This document shows positions 23,528 to 43,181 of a stretch of 64,000 nt of DNA, in pieces (positions within the stretch are counted from its first letter, which is position 1; every line of letters starts with the position of its first letter). The notes below the pieces were generated by a model, which saw only the letters and a list, made by a program, of their open reading frames with translations, had not been told where the DNA came from and did no database searches. The position numbers were made by a program, and so were the translations under genes. The DNA is from Xiphias gladius (taxonomy: Eukaryota > Chordata > Actinopteri > Istiophoriformes > Xiphiidae). The stretch spans positions 13,380,501-13,444,500 of the forward strand of contig NC_053422.1 in NCBI RefSeq assembly GCF_016859285.1, written 5' to 3'.

Positions 23528-25000
23528 TGGACCGTGGAGATAAGTACTGAACACAGGGACTCTTGAACTCCCACAGGTCTGTCATATCTGTTGAATTTAT
23601 TAAGATTGCTCACTGCAAGTTCAACAAAATCCTGAAGTGAAACACTGCCGGCGTTCTCAATGTGTCCGACGTGCGCCTCCGGGTCACGGCCTGAGCAGTT
23701 TAGCCTCTACATGTCCGTCTGGAACCATCTGGCGCAGTCTGATGTGGCTTTTGCTTCACCCGTGAAAATAATCAGTTGTAGTTGGCTGCCTGTTATGAAC
23801 AAAAAGACCTACGGGGCAAGGGGAAAATATGTCCCCAAAATTCACATCACCGGGGCCCAAAAACCCTGCGGCTGAGCATGCATGTATGTCTTATGAAGGA
23901 AACACGAGCCCCAGCTGAAGCTTGGAGTAGTTTGTTGATACATTCCCAAATATACAGCAGACAATACTGATCACTGGTGGGGTCATTTCTGGTCCTGTCA
24001 TGCTATTTAGCGGAATAATGAATCCGTTTGCCCTATATGTAAGGTCAGGTCTTAAGACGTAGGTCAGATGAAGTCCCCTATATATATATATATATCTATT
24101 CATGCATTTAGGTGACTTTTAAGCTCCTTTGTTTGCGTACTGTTCTGTAAAAGAATAGTTTAATGAGGTTAAGTTTAGTTTTATTCATTTCAATCATTTA
24201 GCACCACCCCTTTGCCCTGTTCTCCCATGTTTAGAGAACCCTTCTATGCAAATACCCTTCAATAATGACTTCCACGTTCCTGTTGACCGTCCTCTACTTT
24301 GTCTCTGCCTCTTACTTTCTTCTGGTTGTCGTGTTACGGTCTCCAGCTCTCACAGACCGCCGTGGGGATGCAGCTGGGCCATCATTTGAGTCTGACTTTA
24401 GGTAACATTTCTTGTTGGGAGCGTCAAAGCGCTTTTGTGAAAAGTCCCACTGAAGATAACATACTTAGTTAGAAGGCGATTTAACAAAGGGGATCATAAT
24501 GACCACCCTTATGATTTGGGTACAGTGGGGGAGGCATCTGTTCCCAGCAGGACTGGATAAACCCACTAAAGGGCGCCGGGGCAAAACTAAGATCTCTGGG
24601 CTCCAGTTGACCCCTGTTGGTGGTAATTTGGTCAAACAAAAATTTAGCATTTACATTTAGGTGATAATGTAGGAACTGCCTTTAGGCCCAGATCATTTGA
24701 GTTTATATTATTCTTTAGTGGTGTATAGTCCAAAGGAAAAAACAAGCTGACACCCAATCAATTAGGGTCCTTTTGGGCCTGTTGCCCTCATGACCATATT
24801 GAGAATCCAGGTGGTACCTGGGGGCCAATCATCGCATAATCCATCATTTCTAAATGATCTCGATATTGCTTTAGCTTCCATGTGGTGGACAATTTACTGT
24901 GTTCAGGAATACTCTTGTCCTTTGCTACAAGGAAAAATCGGATTCCTAACGTGAGCTTTCACCAAAAATGGCTGGGGCAGAACTTCAGATTGTGACTTCA
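23528..25000. pseudogene. Broken coding-like segments on both strands, unassigned
   Basis: I do not recognise a gene here, but several stretches read like decayed protein. On the minus strand 23528-23825 is open except for one TAG near 23717 and follows an acceptor-like ccttgccccgtag. Also on the minus strand, 24316-24449 is flanked by atcttcag and gtaaga, as an exon would be, and 24700-24990 is protein-like between two in-frame stops. On the plus strand, overlapping one of these, an ATG at 24265-24267 starts 45 codons with a strongly hydrophobic N-terminus (FLLTVLYFVSASYFLLVVV), ending at a TTTAG/gtaaca donor-like site. The two strands cannot both be coding. The likeliest explanations are an old mobile element or a dead gene; a small live gene is possible. 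Confidence 0.3.
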
Positions 25001-25227
25001 ACTAGACACTGAGAGGATTTCAGCTCTTACTAAGCATACCACTTTATTATTGAAAAATGAATTTGAATAGGTTTACTGACACCAACCTACGGTGGAACTA
25101 AAAGGCAGAAACAAAGTTCCCACGGAGCCATTTCACATCCGTGCCATTTACTAGCTAGCCTCCTCCAGCAGTCTGTTTAGTTCTTTGGTCGCCGTGTGTG
25201 TTTGATGAGGTGTGGAGGAAAGAGGAG

Positions 25228-33939
<8,712 letters not shown>

Positions 33940-34499
33940 TGAGGGAGGAAAGAAAGAGATGAGGGTGAGGATGTAGAGGGAGGGACATGGACCGCAGTCA
34001 CTGATCCCAGAGCAGTGGACGGAGGCTCGACATTCCACAAGTAAAGGACCAGAAAGAAGTGTTAGCAGTGAATACTGTGAAAAGTTGCTAGAATGGAGGT
34101 TTGTTGGTTGAGCAGAGGAAATACTTCTGCTGAACAGATGACTCTCTGCCTTTAAGGAACCGACAGATGGGTGGAAAAGCAACAATTCAGTGCTTTATAA
34201 ATGCAATGTTGTGGATGGAAGAGATAAAACAAAGGAAAACAAAACCCAGAGAGACATGAAGCAGCAGCACAGAGCAGCACTCCTTCCAGCAGAAGCGATT
34301 TAACAAAATGTCCTACTGTTTTGTTTTTTTCATAACTCTTAAAGTTGCAGTTGTAAAGTAAATGTATATAAATGGTGCATCTTGTCTTACAACGACATAA
34401 ACGAATAACACCTTTTTAAAAAAAAAAAAACTTAGAAATATATATATATATAACAGAATTTCAGAATCCAATGTATTATTATACTGAATGTTTTTCAGT

Positions 34500-34540
<41 letters not shown>

Positions 34541-35445
34541 GGATATGAATGTTTTAGTTCAGCTTTCATTTAATTACAGGTTTAAGACTTTAAATCAATC
34601 CATGCATGCACTTGCGTATTTGTGTGGCCTAACAAAAGGCTCCATGTCAACAAACTACAAATGTGCTGAGTTTAGTTTGCACAAACAACACTGTATTTTA
34701 CTGTACTGAGCTGGCCTGAGAGATCAGTCATTTGACTGGTTTCAGATCTGTAAATGAGAAATGCACTGCAGACACATAATGGAGTAACTTGGGGCATGGA
34801 AACACATTGTTAAATAGAACAATGGGTGTTTACATGCCTTTTCCTATGTCTCCCGTGAGGTGTAGTGCTCTGGTGGAGGGTTTATGAAATCAAAGGAGTT
34901 TTATTTTGAAGTCCTCTGAAAGTCTTGTCACATACTTGTACCTGTATAATCCTACAGATCTCACTAAAACCTGAGGATGTTAAGATTTACCCAGCAGTAA
35001 CTTTAGTCAATATTGGGTGTGGTCTGGGTAAAGGAGAAGCCTCTTTTTACTCTTTTATTTGTGCCTTTATTTAATTGCGTATCTACACTGTGGGATCACA
35101 TCCAAGAAACCCCAAATTTCAGCCGAAAATTTCAGAAGGGGACCTGAAATGTCTCAAACCAGCAGATTCTGTGTTTCCATTAAACCTTTCAGTGTGACCC
35201 CATATCTGTTGTTTGTGTTGGATATGATGTTGTTAGGGTTGGTGTCACTTACAATACAGAATGCTGTATAGATAAGCCAGCAAACACAATCAACAGCCAT
35301 CGCCATTGGAGCCAATGTCCAGGGATGGGATGGTATGGTCAGGTCAGGTCAGGTCAGGTAAGGAACTATGCTGCATTGCTTTGACTGGATGCATTGTTTT
35401 ACAGAGAATCCAAATCGTGTAGCATGTGAGCTATTGTTAAATAAA
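33940..35445 (+). other. scyl1 3' untranslated region
   Basis: Sequence after the scyl1 stop up to the AATAAA at 35440-35445. It contains a (CA)n tract at about 34501-34539, an A-run and TA-run at 34418-34452, and four AGGTC units at 35337-35360. The end is inferred from the hexamer only. Confidence 0.5.
35337..35360 (+). repeat. (AGGTC)n short tandem repeat
   Basis: GGTC followed by AGGTC AGGTC AGGTC AGGTA. Each junction creates AGGTCA, the nuclear-receptor half-site, at 5-bp spacing. Probably a simple repeat by chance. Confidence 0.85.
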
Positions 35446-35979
35446 AATAACAAACATAAACTCAAGCTTCTTGTTTAAGAGTGTCCATGTTTTACTGTAG
35501 GTCCTCATCTAACTTCAGCGTAACCATGTTTTAAAATCACACGTAAAGCATGACCCGGGCTTGTCAAATGTACAGAGCCCTTCAATGGGGGAGCAAGTTG
35601 AGGCAAACCCAATCCTGGCAGGTTTTAGAAACCAAAAGAGGAAGATAAATTTACTGATTGGTGTCAGCCCAGAACAGAGAACAATGCTGCATCTGCTACA
35701 CAAAAAAAAAGAGAGAAAAAATACTAGTAGGAAATAGAATCACTCCAGTACAGGTGATGGTTAGCAGAGGGCGTGAAGGACTTACAATGACAATTTACTC
35801 ATTCAGACTCACTGTAAATACATGGTTGATATAGATTTGGCATAAATGAGGTAAAAGCAATCTCTTATTCCCTTTTAAAGCAGTAATGTAAAAACTGGTA
35901 ATGTGAACAGACAACATGAGCACCATGTAGCTTATCTGTAGTCTGTTGTAGAAACAGCCAGGGCTGGCTCATACTTTGT

Positions 35980-36014
<35 letters not shown>

Positions 36015-36350
36015 TGTAGTAAAATACATTTTTGAAGGTGCGGGTTGATGGAAATTGGTTCAGTGTTTCTTTAAGGTCACTGGGACTTTTCGCGGAAGAT
36101 ACTTTGACACGTCACAGTAGGAAAAAGGACGGTGGTTCCGTCTAGCTGCTCCAGTTTCAGGGTCCCGGTGTTGTTCGTGCTGGCTCGCTGTCACACTGTC
36201 GTGACTTATGGGGGGGGCCACTTAAAACCAATACTAAATCAATAAAATGCTGAAACCTGACCACGAACACAGACTATGTGGTGTAGAGAAGTACAAGCTG
36301 GTTTGAGGGGAGATCACACCAATGCAGAAAGACCTGCAGGGGAATGTTCA
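35446..36350. other. Intergenic between scyl1 and PLAAT (convergent), no gene seen
   Basis: Nothing coding recognised. It contains a (CA)n tract at 35988-36015 and a short G run near 36210. Confidence 0.5.
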
Positions 36351-36900
36351 GTAACAAAGTACATTTACTTAAGTACTGCAACTGCAGTTTTGAGGTACTT
36401 GTATTTGAGCTGGGTATTTCCATTTTCTGCTCCTTCATACCTCTACTCCACTACATTTATCTGATGACTGTATCTACTAATTAACTTTGCACATGAAGAC
36501 TTTACTTAAAACAGCATGTGATGAGATTATAAACTAGACTTAATTGTTAAAGATTAAACCAGTGGTTCCCAACTATGTTTTTGGCTTGGTTTCATTTAAA
36601 TACAAAAAAAAAAAACACGTTTGTGTAGCAGAACGTTGGAGGGGCCCGTCTCCTAGGTTGGACTAAACTACCAAACTCCATATTAAGTAGTTAAAACTGG
36701 TTTCACCTTGACCAAGTACAACAGTAAATTGCTGCTAATGCATTGATGAATCAGTATTAACAATCTAATCAGGCACAGGGAACATTTATATTTTGTTAAT
36801 AATCGTGTACTTTTTTAAGTAAGCTTTTGAATGCAGGACCTTTACTTGTAGTGGAGTATTTTTATGATTTTGCATTAGTATTTAAGCGAGTACTTTAGGA
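36351..36900. mobile_element. Teleost dispersed element with AAGTAC ends
   Basis: Begins CAAAGTACATTTACTTAAGT and ends near GCGAGTACTTTA, so the ends carry imperfect inverted AAAGTAC repeats. Inside are phrases such as GAGGTACTTGTATTTGAG and ACTCCACTACATTTATCTGA that I recognise from abundant non-autonomous repeats in teleost genomes. No transposase is present. Class (MITE-like) is inferred from the ends; family name not assigned. Confidence 0.6.
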
Positions 36901-36936
36901 AAGACAGACCACCACCAAGATTCACACAAATTATTC

Positions 36937-36942
36937 TTTATT
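36937..36942 (-). terminator. Candidate PLAAT poly(A) signal
   Basis: TTTATT on the plus strand (AATAAA on minus), about 710 bases past the PLAAT stop and immediately next to the dispersed element. Confidence 0.4.
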
Positions 36943-37655
36943 TAAATAATTTACAAACAATTAAACGTCAGAGAAGGACAAAGTGGTATAACATGACATT
37001 ACATGGCTTTCCTGTGAGCTGTAGTGACTATTTCATCACGTTTGTCTGTTTTGATTGTTAAATATTCCTGTTAGATAGCTTATTAAGTACTGGCGTTACA
37101 ACAGTCACTATTTGGATTTGATTCAAATACCCAATATTATTTCTTCATGAGCAACTATCAGCGACCATTTTTGTTTAAAACTCTTCAGGATGAAAAATAA
37201 TTATAATCAGTAGAAAAGACCCCCTGGCCCTCAGGAATCTCATATCGGTCATAATCCAAAAAATATCTTCAGTAATCTTCAAAAAATGTCTTATTAAAAT
37301 ATTTAAATTTATTTCATCTTGGCACCATGATTAGTGGAAATCCTGGTTGTTGTGCTTTTGTAGTGCATGTGGTATCTGTAGGAATTTAAAAAAGTATGGA
37401 AAATATTCTGCCTTGATCCCAGAGCAACCAGCCTTGCACTGTTTTTCAAACTAAAAAAAAAGGCATAAGGGACAGATGGAGGTAAAGTTGAGGAGACAAA
37501 GTAGAAATCAGCCAGATTTCCGGCTAATTCACAAACGCTTGCGACGTAAATTTAGGCAGGGTTGTCTTCGACTGAGATTGATCATGGTAAGCACGAGTTA
37601 GGCTTTGCTGGTGATCTGTTAATCAAGCCAGTGAACAGGGGAATCAGGACTTTGA

Positions 37656-40393
37656 TCACTGTGTGTCCTTGTTTTCTTTTTTGCTGCCTCCGAACAGAGC
37701 CCCCGCCAGCGCCACAATCCCCAGACCTACTGCTGCTGCCACGCCTACGACCATGACCGTTTCTCCTGCCTTACGCACCTGCAGAGAGTAGCATACGTCT
37801 GTTAGTAGGTGAGCAGGGATATGATGAGCAGAGTTTTCTTGACACTCAAAACTCCATTAAAATTATCCACAACTCTGGGAAATGTATCACTTGCATAGTA
37901 GGGCTTTGTTTTTTTATTTATACCCCTAAGATTCCCTTTTCTTATTGATTTAATGGACAGAAGAAAGACTATGCTGTGGTTTGACAAGTTTTCATGGATG
38001 TACTGATCACATGTATTGAGCAGGTCACTTTTGGAATATGTTGTAACTGACATGATCATTTTCACCTTGTCTGTTTCCAGAAAAAATATATATATAAATT
38101 GCTTGTTCATATGATTCAATTTTATAGTTTTTTAGTTCTTATATTCTGATATTTCTTAGGACACAGAATCCATGTCTCAATCGTGATAAATAGTAGGTGG
38201 GATGTGAAGACAGCAAGGAAAATTAAGGAAATAAATTCAGGACTTTGTCGTCCCTGAAAATGTGACTGACGGACGGTTTCTGTGTCATGCCCAAACATCT
38301 GGCACCACTTTTTTACGCAAACATGCATCTTCCAGTTACACATTTACAAAAACAAGAGTGTAAAAAGAGTTACAACACTATAGGCACTTCTATATACTTT
38401 CAAATAAGTGGAAAAGGTCCAAATTAGTTGTTCACTGAAACGAACTGCTACAAGCCTATAGTTTATCCTGATAGAGGTCTTTTTTCACTCATCTCTCCAA
38501 CTAACTGGCTACTATAAACGTTTCATATGTAAAACAGTCAACTTTGTATCATCCGTATTTACAAAAATCAGTATCTGTTTGTATCTTACCTTAAGAAGTA
38601 CTGCAAAGTTCCCATTAAAAAAAAAGATAATAGAAAACAAAATGGAACTAATTTTCTATCATTCAGACGGCAAATTTTAAAAAATCCACTTCACCCTTAC
38701 CAGACTGACGTGAAGTGGTAAATACCAGAGCTCAGCTGGTCACATAAGGCTCTTTGCTTTTTAGATATACAATATAACTTTACATTATTTGAATCACTCA
38801 AAATGTACACAGTTTTGGTTTAGTCCGTATGTCGTCAGCCCACTGTTCTTCGCTCTGAGAAAACCGATTCTCTGAACAGATGAATGTTCATTTTTTTGTT
38901 GTTAAAAACAATGCCTCATCAAACCCAGGGCCGTAGAACATTGTGCACACGTCTTTTGACCGAGAGCCGAGTATTTTTCCTGTCAGCCTTTCCCCTCGAG
39001 CTATCATGCTACCGCAGATGGCATACTTGATAAAAAAAACGAAACTACAAACTCTTTGCAGACAGCTTTCTCAAAAGATAAAGCCCTGCACAGTTGGTTT
39101 CCTTTACAGACCTTTATTAGTCCCAAATCCCTATATCGCTTTATGTGACTTCTTTCCCACTTCATATCATTTCATAATCCTCACTGTGATGAAATTTTGA
39201 TATTTGCTTCTGCTTAGCTGCTCTTGCCACAGTTCTCTTTTGAAGAGATCTGAAGAGCCATGATAAGCAATGTGGAAGATCTGTGGGTTTTCTGTTTTGT
39301 TTTTTTTTAAATTCATGGTGGGTCTTTTTGGTACAAATCCCAGATCAGCTCTATAGACATCCTCGATCGGAAGTCTCTTCAACACTGACTTACATTAGTC
39401 TGACCACACTTGCAGCACCCTGTCCCCTGGGTCCCCTGGGTGTCCCCAAAAATGTCTTGCATGCAGATGACCAACACGTCTCGACCTACCTGCCGGGACT
39501 CGGCCTTGCCGTAGCGCAGCTCGTTGGCAAAGTGCTCACAGTTCCCTCTGAAGACGCAGTACGGCAGCTCCTTGTCCACCAGAGCACGGGCCTCTCTCAA
39601 AATGACGTGAACCGGGCGGGGCTTGTACTCCTTGTCCAGGCTGTTGTTTATTTTCCAGTGGTTGGTTCCCACCACGTCCCATAGCTCCGCTTTCTTCACC
39701 AAGGCCTTCTCAGTTAGGACAGACATCACACTGTTTGCACCTGCATCTGGATACTCGGCTGTGGGTAAAAAGGAATGACAGAAATAAAATATTCCAGGAT
39801 GATATTCTGGTCAGAAAAACTACATGTAACAGTAAATATGGGATATAAGACAAAGGTGCGTTTTGTTCCAGACTGGGACTGGGTAGGATATGAGAGTCAC
39901 AGTCTCGACAGCTTTTTGGCAGGACTCACAGGGTGGTGCCAAGTGAACAACGAAGCCATCACCAATGTACACAGCCCAGTGCTGGTAGGAGCCACGGAAG
40001 ATTTCTATCAAGTCCCCAATCTCCGGTTTCTCATCATACTTGGATTAGAAAACATAGAAAAACAATGTTTGACTTTGCAACAGACTATTTTTTAGCAACA
40101 ACTGCAGCACATTTGACTTGACCTGGACTTTCTGACATAATCTGGGTTAAAAAAAGATAAGAATAAGACTTAAATTAAATTAAATTGAATAAAATAAATT
40201 CTATAAAACAATAATACCTTAGAAACACACACTATAAAAGTTATCCAGTGCATAATGACCCATATTTGCTATAACAGAACACAAAAACAGCAAAACACAC
40301 AAAAACAAAACAAAACAAAACAAAACAAAACAAAATGGTCTAATTGGCTTAATTCTGATTAAGTGATAATTAACTAACCAGAGTCGGGGCCAT
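37656..40393 (-). CDS. Phospholipase A and acyltransferase (PLAAT/HRASLS family)
   Basis: Four coding exons on the minus strand: 40379-40393 (MAPTL), 39930-40038, 39490-39758 and 37656-37778. They join in phase to 171 residues, close to PLAAT1 (168) and PLAAT3 (162). These membrane-anchored thiol hydrolases of the NlpC/P60-like fold remove or transfer acyl chains of phospholipids, including N-acylation of phosphatidylethanolamine. The catalytic set is intact: His25 ([10 protein letters not shown]), His37 (VVHLAPP) and nucleophile Cys115 in NCEHF, each two residues later than H23, H35 and C113 of human PLAAT3. A C-terminal hydrophobic helix spans about 138-160 ([20 protein letters not shown]), followed by a short KKENKDTQ tail. 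The start ATG follows a spliced 5'UTR exon beginning at 40455. The human PLAAT2-5 cluster at 11q12.3-q13.1 agrees with the neighbours. The exact paralogue name is not resolved. Confidence 0.96.
40303..40335. repeat. (AAAAC)n repeat in PLAAT intron
   Basis: Six or more uninterrupted AAAAC units, just downstream of the donor of the exon carrying the start codon. Confidence 0.9.
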
Positions 40394-41505
40394 TTCAGTG
40401 TCTCTTTTCTCTGTAAACCTTGGACTAGTTTCACTTTCCACACTACTTTCAGCACCTGCAGGAACAAATCATTTTGTAGAGCAATATTAGCACACGACAT
40501 GCAAAACAATGATATACGGTTTCGATTCCACTGGCCTTTTGGTGATAGGGTATCTGTGTGTACTTAGCTTTGTCACGTCAAAAGCATATGAATCTTTGAG
40601 CACAGCAAAGCCTTTTGAAGATACTTCCTTTTTTTCCCTTCTCTGTGTATGCATTTAAAGCTATACTTAATATGGAACCAGGACATGGATTTTAGGTTTT
40701 GCCACTGAACTTAAAATTTGGAATTGAAAAACATAACCTGAACCTGAAAAGAAGAAAGACTGGCATTGAAACACCTTTATTGAAAACAACTGTATTTGCA
40801 TAGTCAGAAAAAAATGTAATATTTCTGTTAATTTTTTGACCATGTACTTACAATCTTATTATCTTATTTTATTTTGGGTTTTTTTTTTTTTTTTTAAAAT
40901 TCTTGTGTGGTTTTTCATTGGCAATTTTCTTCATACCAGCCTTTTATTAAGCAACCTTCAGTGACGTAAATGGGGTGGAAATAATAATAGAAAGTACAAG
41001 CACAGCCTCCGAAATGATTTCAATAAACACCAATACAAAACAGTTTCAACCAAAAACTGAACATTACTACCTTCACGAAGGTAGAATTCACAGCAGGACT
41101 GTTGAATTTGGCTACATTTGTTTTAGCTGGGTGTACCTAATAAACAGCTGAGTTTATATGTGTTATGCCAAAATGTCCATGTGGAATAAAAGAAGGCCTG
41201 GGATTGTGATAGTCACCCTAATGCTTGGGTATTTTTTTCGTCTTTTGTGTTCAGATAAAATGCTGTTATGTAAACGAAGTGGACCATTGCCAAAAAATGC
41301 GTGCGTGTTCGGTTCAATCCGAGATAAAGTCATAGTTTTAAAGGGTTTTTTTGTTTTCTGTTTAATCTAAAGCGACGACGCATCAACGCAGTCGAAGGAG
41401 GCTAATTATTAGCTGTTTTTTTTAGTTTTTTTTTTTTAGCAGCATTAACGATACATCGCATGAAACACCGCCAGGGTGAACGGTTTCGACCGGGCCTTTC
41501 GTCCT

Positions 41506-41660
41506 ACCTTCACCGACGATGTCCACGGCTCCTCACGATGTCAGGGGAGTCAACAAAGACACCGATACCAAGCATCAGCTGGGAGCGATCAGCTGATGAC
41601 TGCTCTCTTTAGGCCGGAGCCCGCGACCTTCACAATAAAAGCGTCTCCATCCACAATTCA
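41506..41660 (-). promoter_or_regulatory. PLAAT non-coding first exon and promoter (inferred)
   Basis: A consensus donor (GGTGAAG/gtaggac) lies on the minus strand at 41505-41506 in a locally GC-rich stretch. It fits as the end of a 5'UTR exon spliced to the acceptor at 40456. The upstream boundary is a guess. Confidence 0.4.
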
Positions 41661-41789
41661 ATATCGACGTTTCAACGTCTAATACATAATATTATTATTA
41701 ATATTGACATGTTCAATAGGTATAGCTAGCTATTTTCTGAGCTAAATTTTGGAGGAGGCAGTTTGTGGTGCTGTTGAACTTTTATTGCA

Positions 41790-42110
41790 CTATACAGAGA
41801 GGTGTTTCAGGTATTCAAGCCCAGCCTCGCCGGTATAAATAGGGTGTGCAAAATAATAGAAACACCCGTCCCTTTAGTGCCATAAAGTTCAGCAGCACCG
41901 TAACCTGCAGCATTTTAAACGATCGTAAAGTTGAATCGTCAGCTCGATAAAACGCTTTCGGCACAAATCGAACATTATAAGCCTTCATAAAGTAGGAGAT
42001 TCCCTGCAGGACCGTCGCATTAGAATGCGTCAGTCCTATCTGGGCGTTGAAGGGTTTATCTCTGTGCTTACGGAGAAAAGGGACCCGCATCGGCCCAGCG
42101 CAAAACCGAG
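41790..42110. mobile_element. Probable degenerate dispersed repeat
   Basis: Contains GGTGTGCAAAATAATAGAAA and CTTTAGTGCCATAAAGTTCA, phrases I associate with a common non-autonomous teleost repeat. The long minus-strand frame through it (41815-42090) has no protein motif and is probably incidental. Recognition is from memory, without a library search. Confidence 0.4.
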
Positions 42111-42455
42111 TGCCCCTTTATACTGCAGTTTCCTTCAAGAGTGAGGGGCCGACAATCTTGTTCATGTTGTTTATATTGCACTGCATGCAGTTCAACTGTT
42201 CAGTCCCCTTTTACTGGCAAATGCACTAAATCTAATGTCTCTAAACTTTAAGGGATGTTTATTAAAATATGTTTTTATTTATTAAGTTTGTTTTACATCG
42301 AAACAATACATGCATCATTTAAAGGATTAATTATATACACAATCATATTCAGGTGTATAAATAAAGGATCAATTAGAGTTTATCTTTTCTTTTCTTTTTG
42401 TGATGTATTCGTTGACTATATTAAAAACAGTCTATTCTGAGGACCCAGAACTTTA

Positions 42456-42520
42456 CAAACAAACAAACAAACAAACAAACAAACAAACAAACAAACAAAC
42501 AAATAAATAAATAAATAAAT
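42456..42520. repeat. (AAAC)n(AAAT)n tetranucleotide repeat
   Basis: About eleven AAAC units running into four to five AAAT units, immediately upstream of the CTCF-like motif and the ints5 5' region. Confidence 0.95.
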
Positions 42521-42535
42521 ATTTAAAAGTCAGTA

Positions 42536-42550
42536 CCAGTAGATGGCGCC
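42536..42550 (+). promoter_or_regulatory. CTCF-like core motif between PLAAT and ints5
   Basis: CCAGTAGATGGCGCC matches the CTCF core consensus fully. It lies about 200 bases upstream of the ints5 start codon in the head-to-head gap with PLAAT, a good position for a boundary or promoter-proximal site. Best of the CTCF-like motifs in the window. Confidence 0.5.
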
Positions 42551-42754
42551 AGTGACACCGGCTGTCTGCGTCGGTTTTCTTTTTCGTAGCGGCGAGGAAG
42601 TTCAGTCTTCCGGCTTTGTAGCGCCTTTTCGCTGTATTTTTGTCCTGAAACTGGACAGGAAAAATAACAGAAAACTGTCATAACTGTTCACAGCGAAGCC
42701 CCACTACCCGAGAGGAGGATTTGATGAGACGATTTAACGCTAAAGGATCAAGCG

Positions 42755-43022
42755 ATGTCTGTGGTGTTTGACGGGAGTCCGCTGAAAGCGATGCAGAGCT
42801 CACACACTCACACCCCGCAGACTGCCCTGAGGTGAGTGGTGGAGGACAGGACAGGACAGTTTAGAGCTTAAAGTCAGTTTAGTGCACGTTTTATATGTTA
42901 TATGTAAGTTAACTGTACACACGATCATGGGTCAGACTTTTAAGTGTTACTACATCGTTCTGTAGAGTCAGCTCATGGAGAAAGTGACCGAATTAACAAC
43001 ACACGGCAGGGTTACACTGAGC

Positions 43023-43059
<37 letters not shown>

Positions 43060-43148
43060 TACATATATACATATATGTATTTATGTATATATGTGTATAT
43101 ATGTACATATGTGTATATGTGTATATATACACATATATACATAAATAC

Positions 43149-43181
<33 letters not shown>

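Noticed and set aside
40515-40540. GGTTTCGATTCCACTGG, another tRNA T-arm-like match
   Set aside because: Neighbouring sequence offers no acceptor stem or D-arm.
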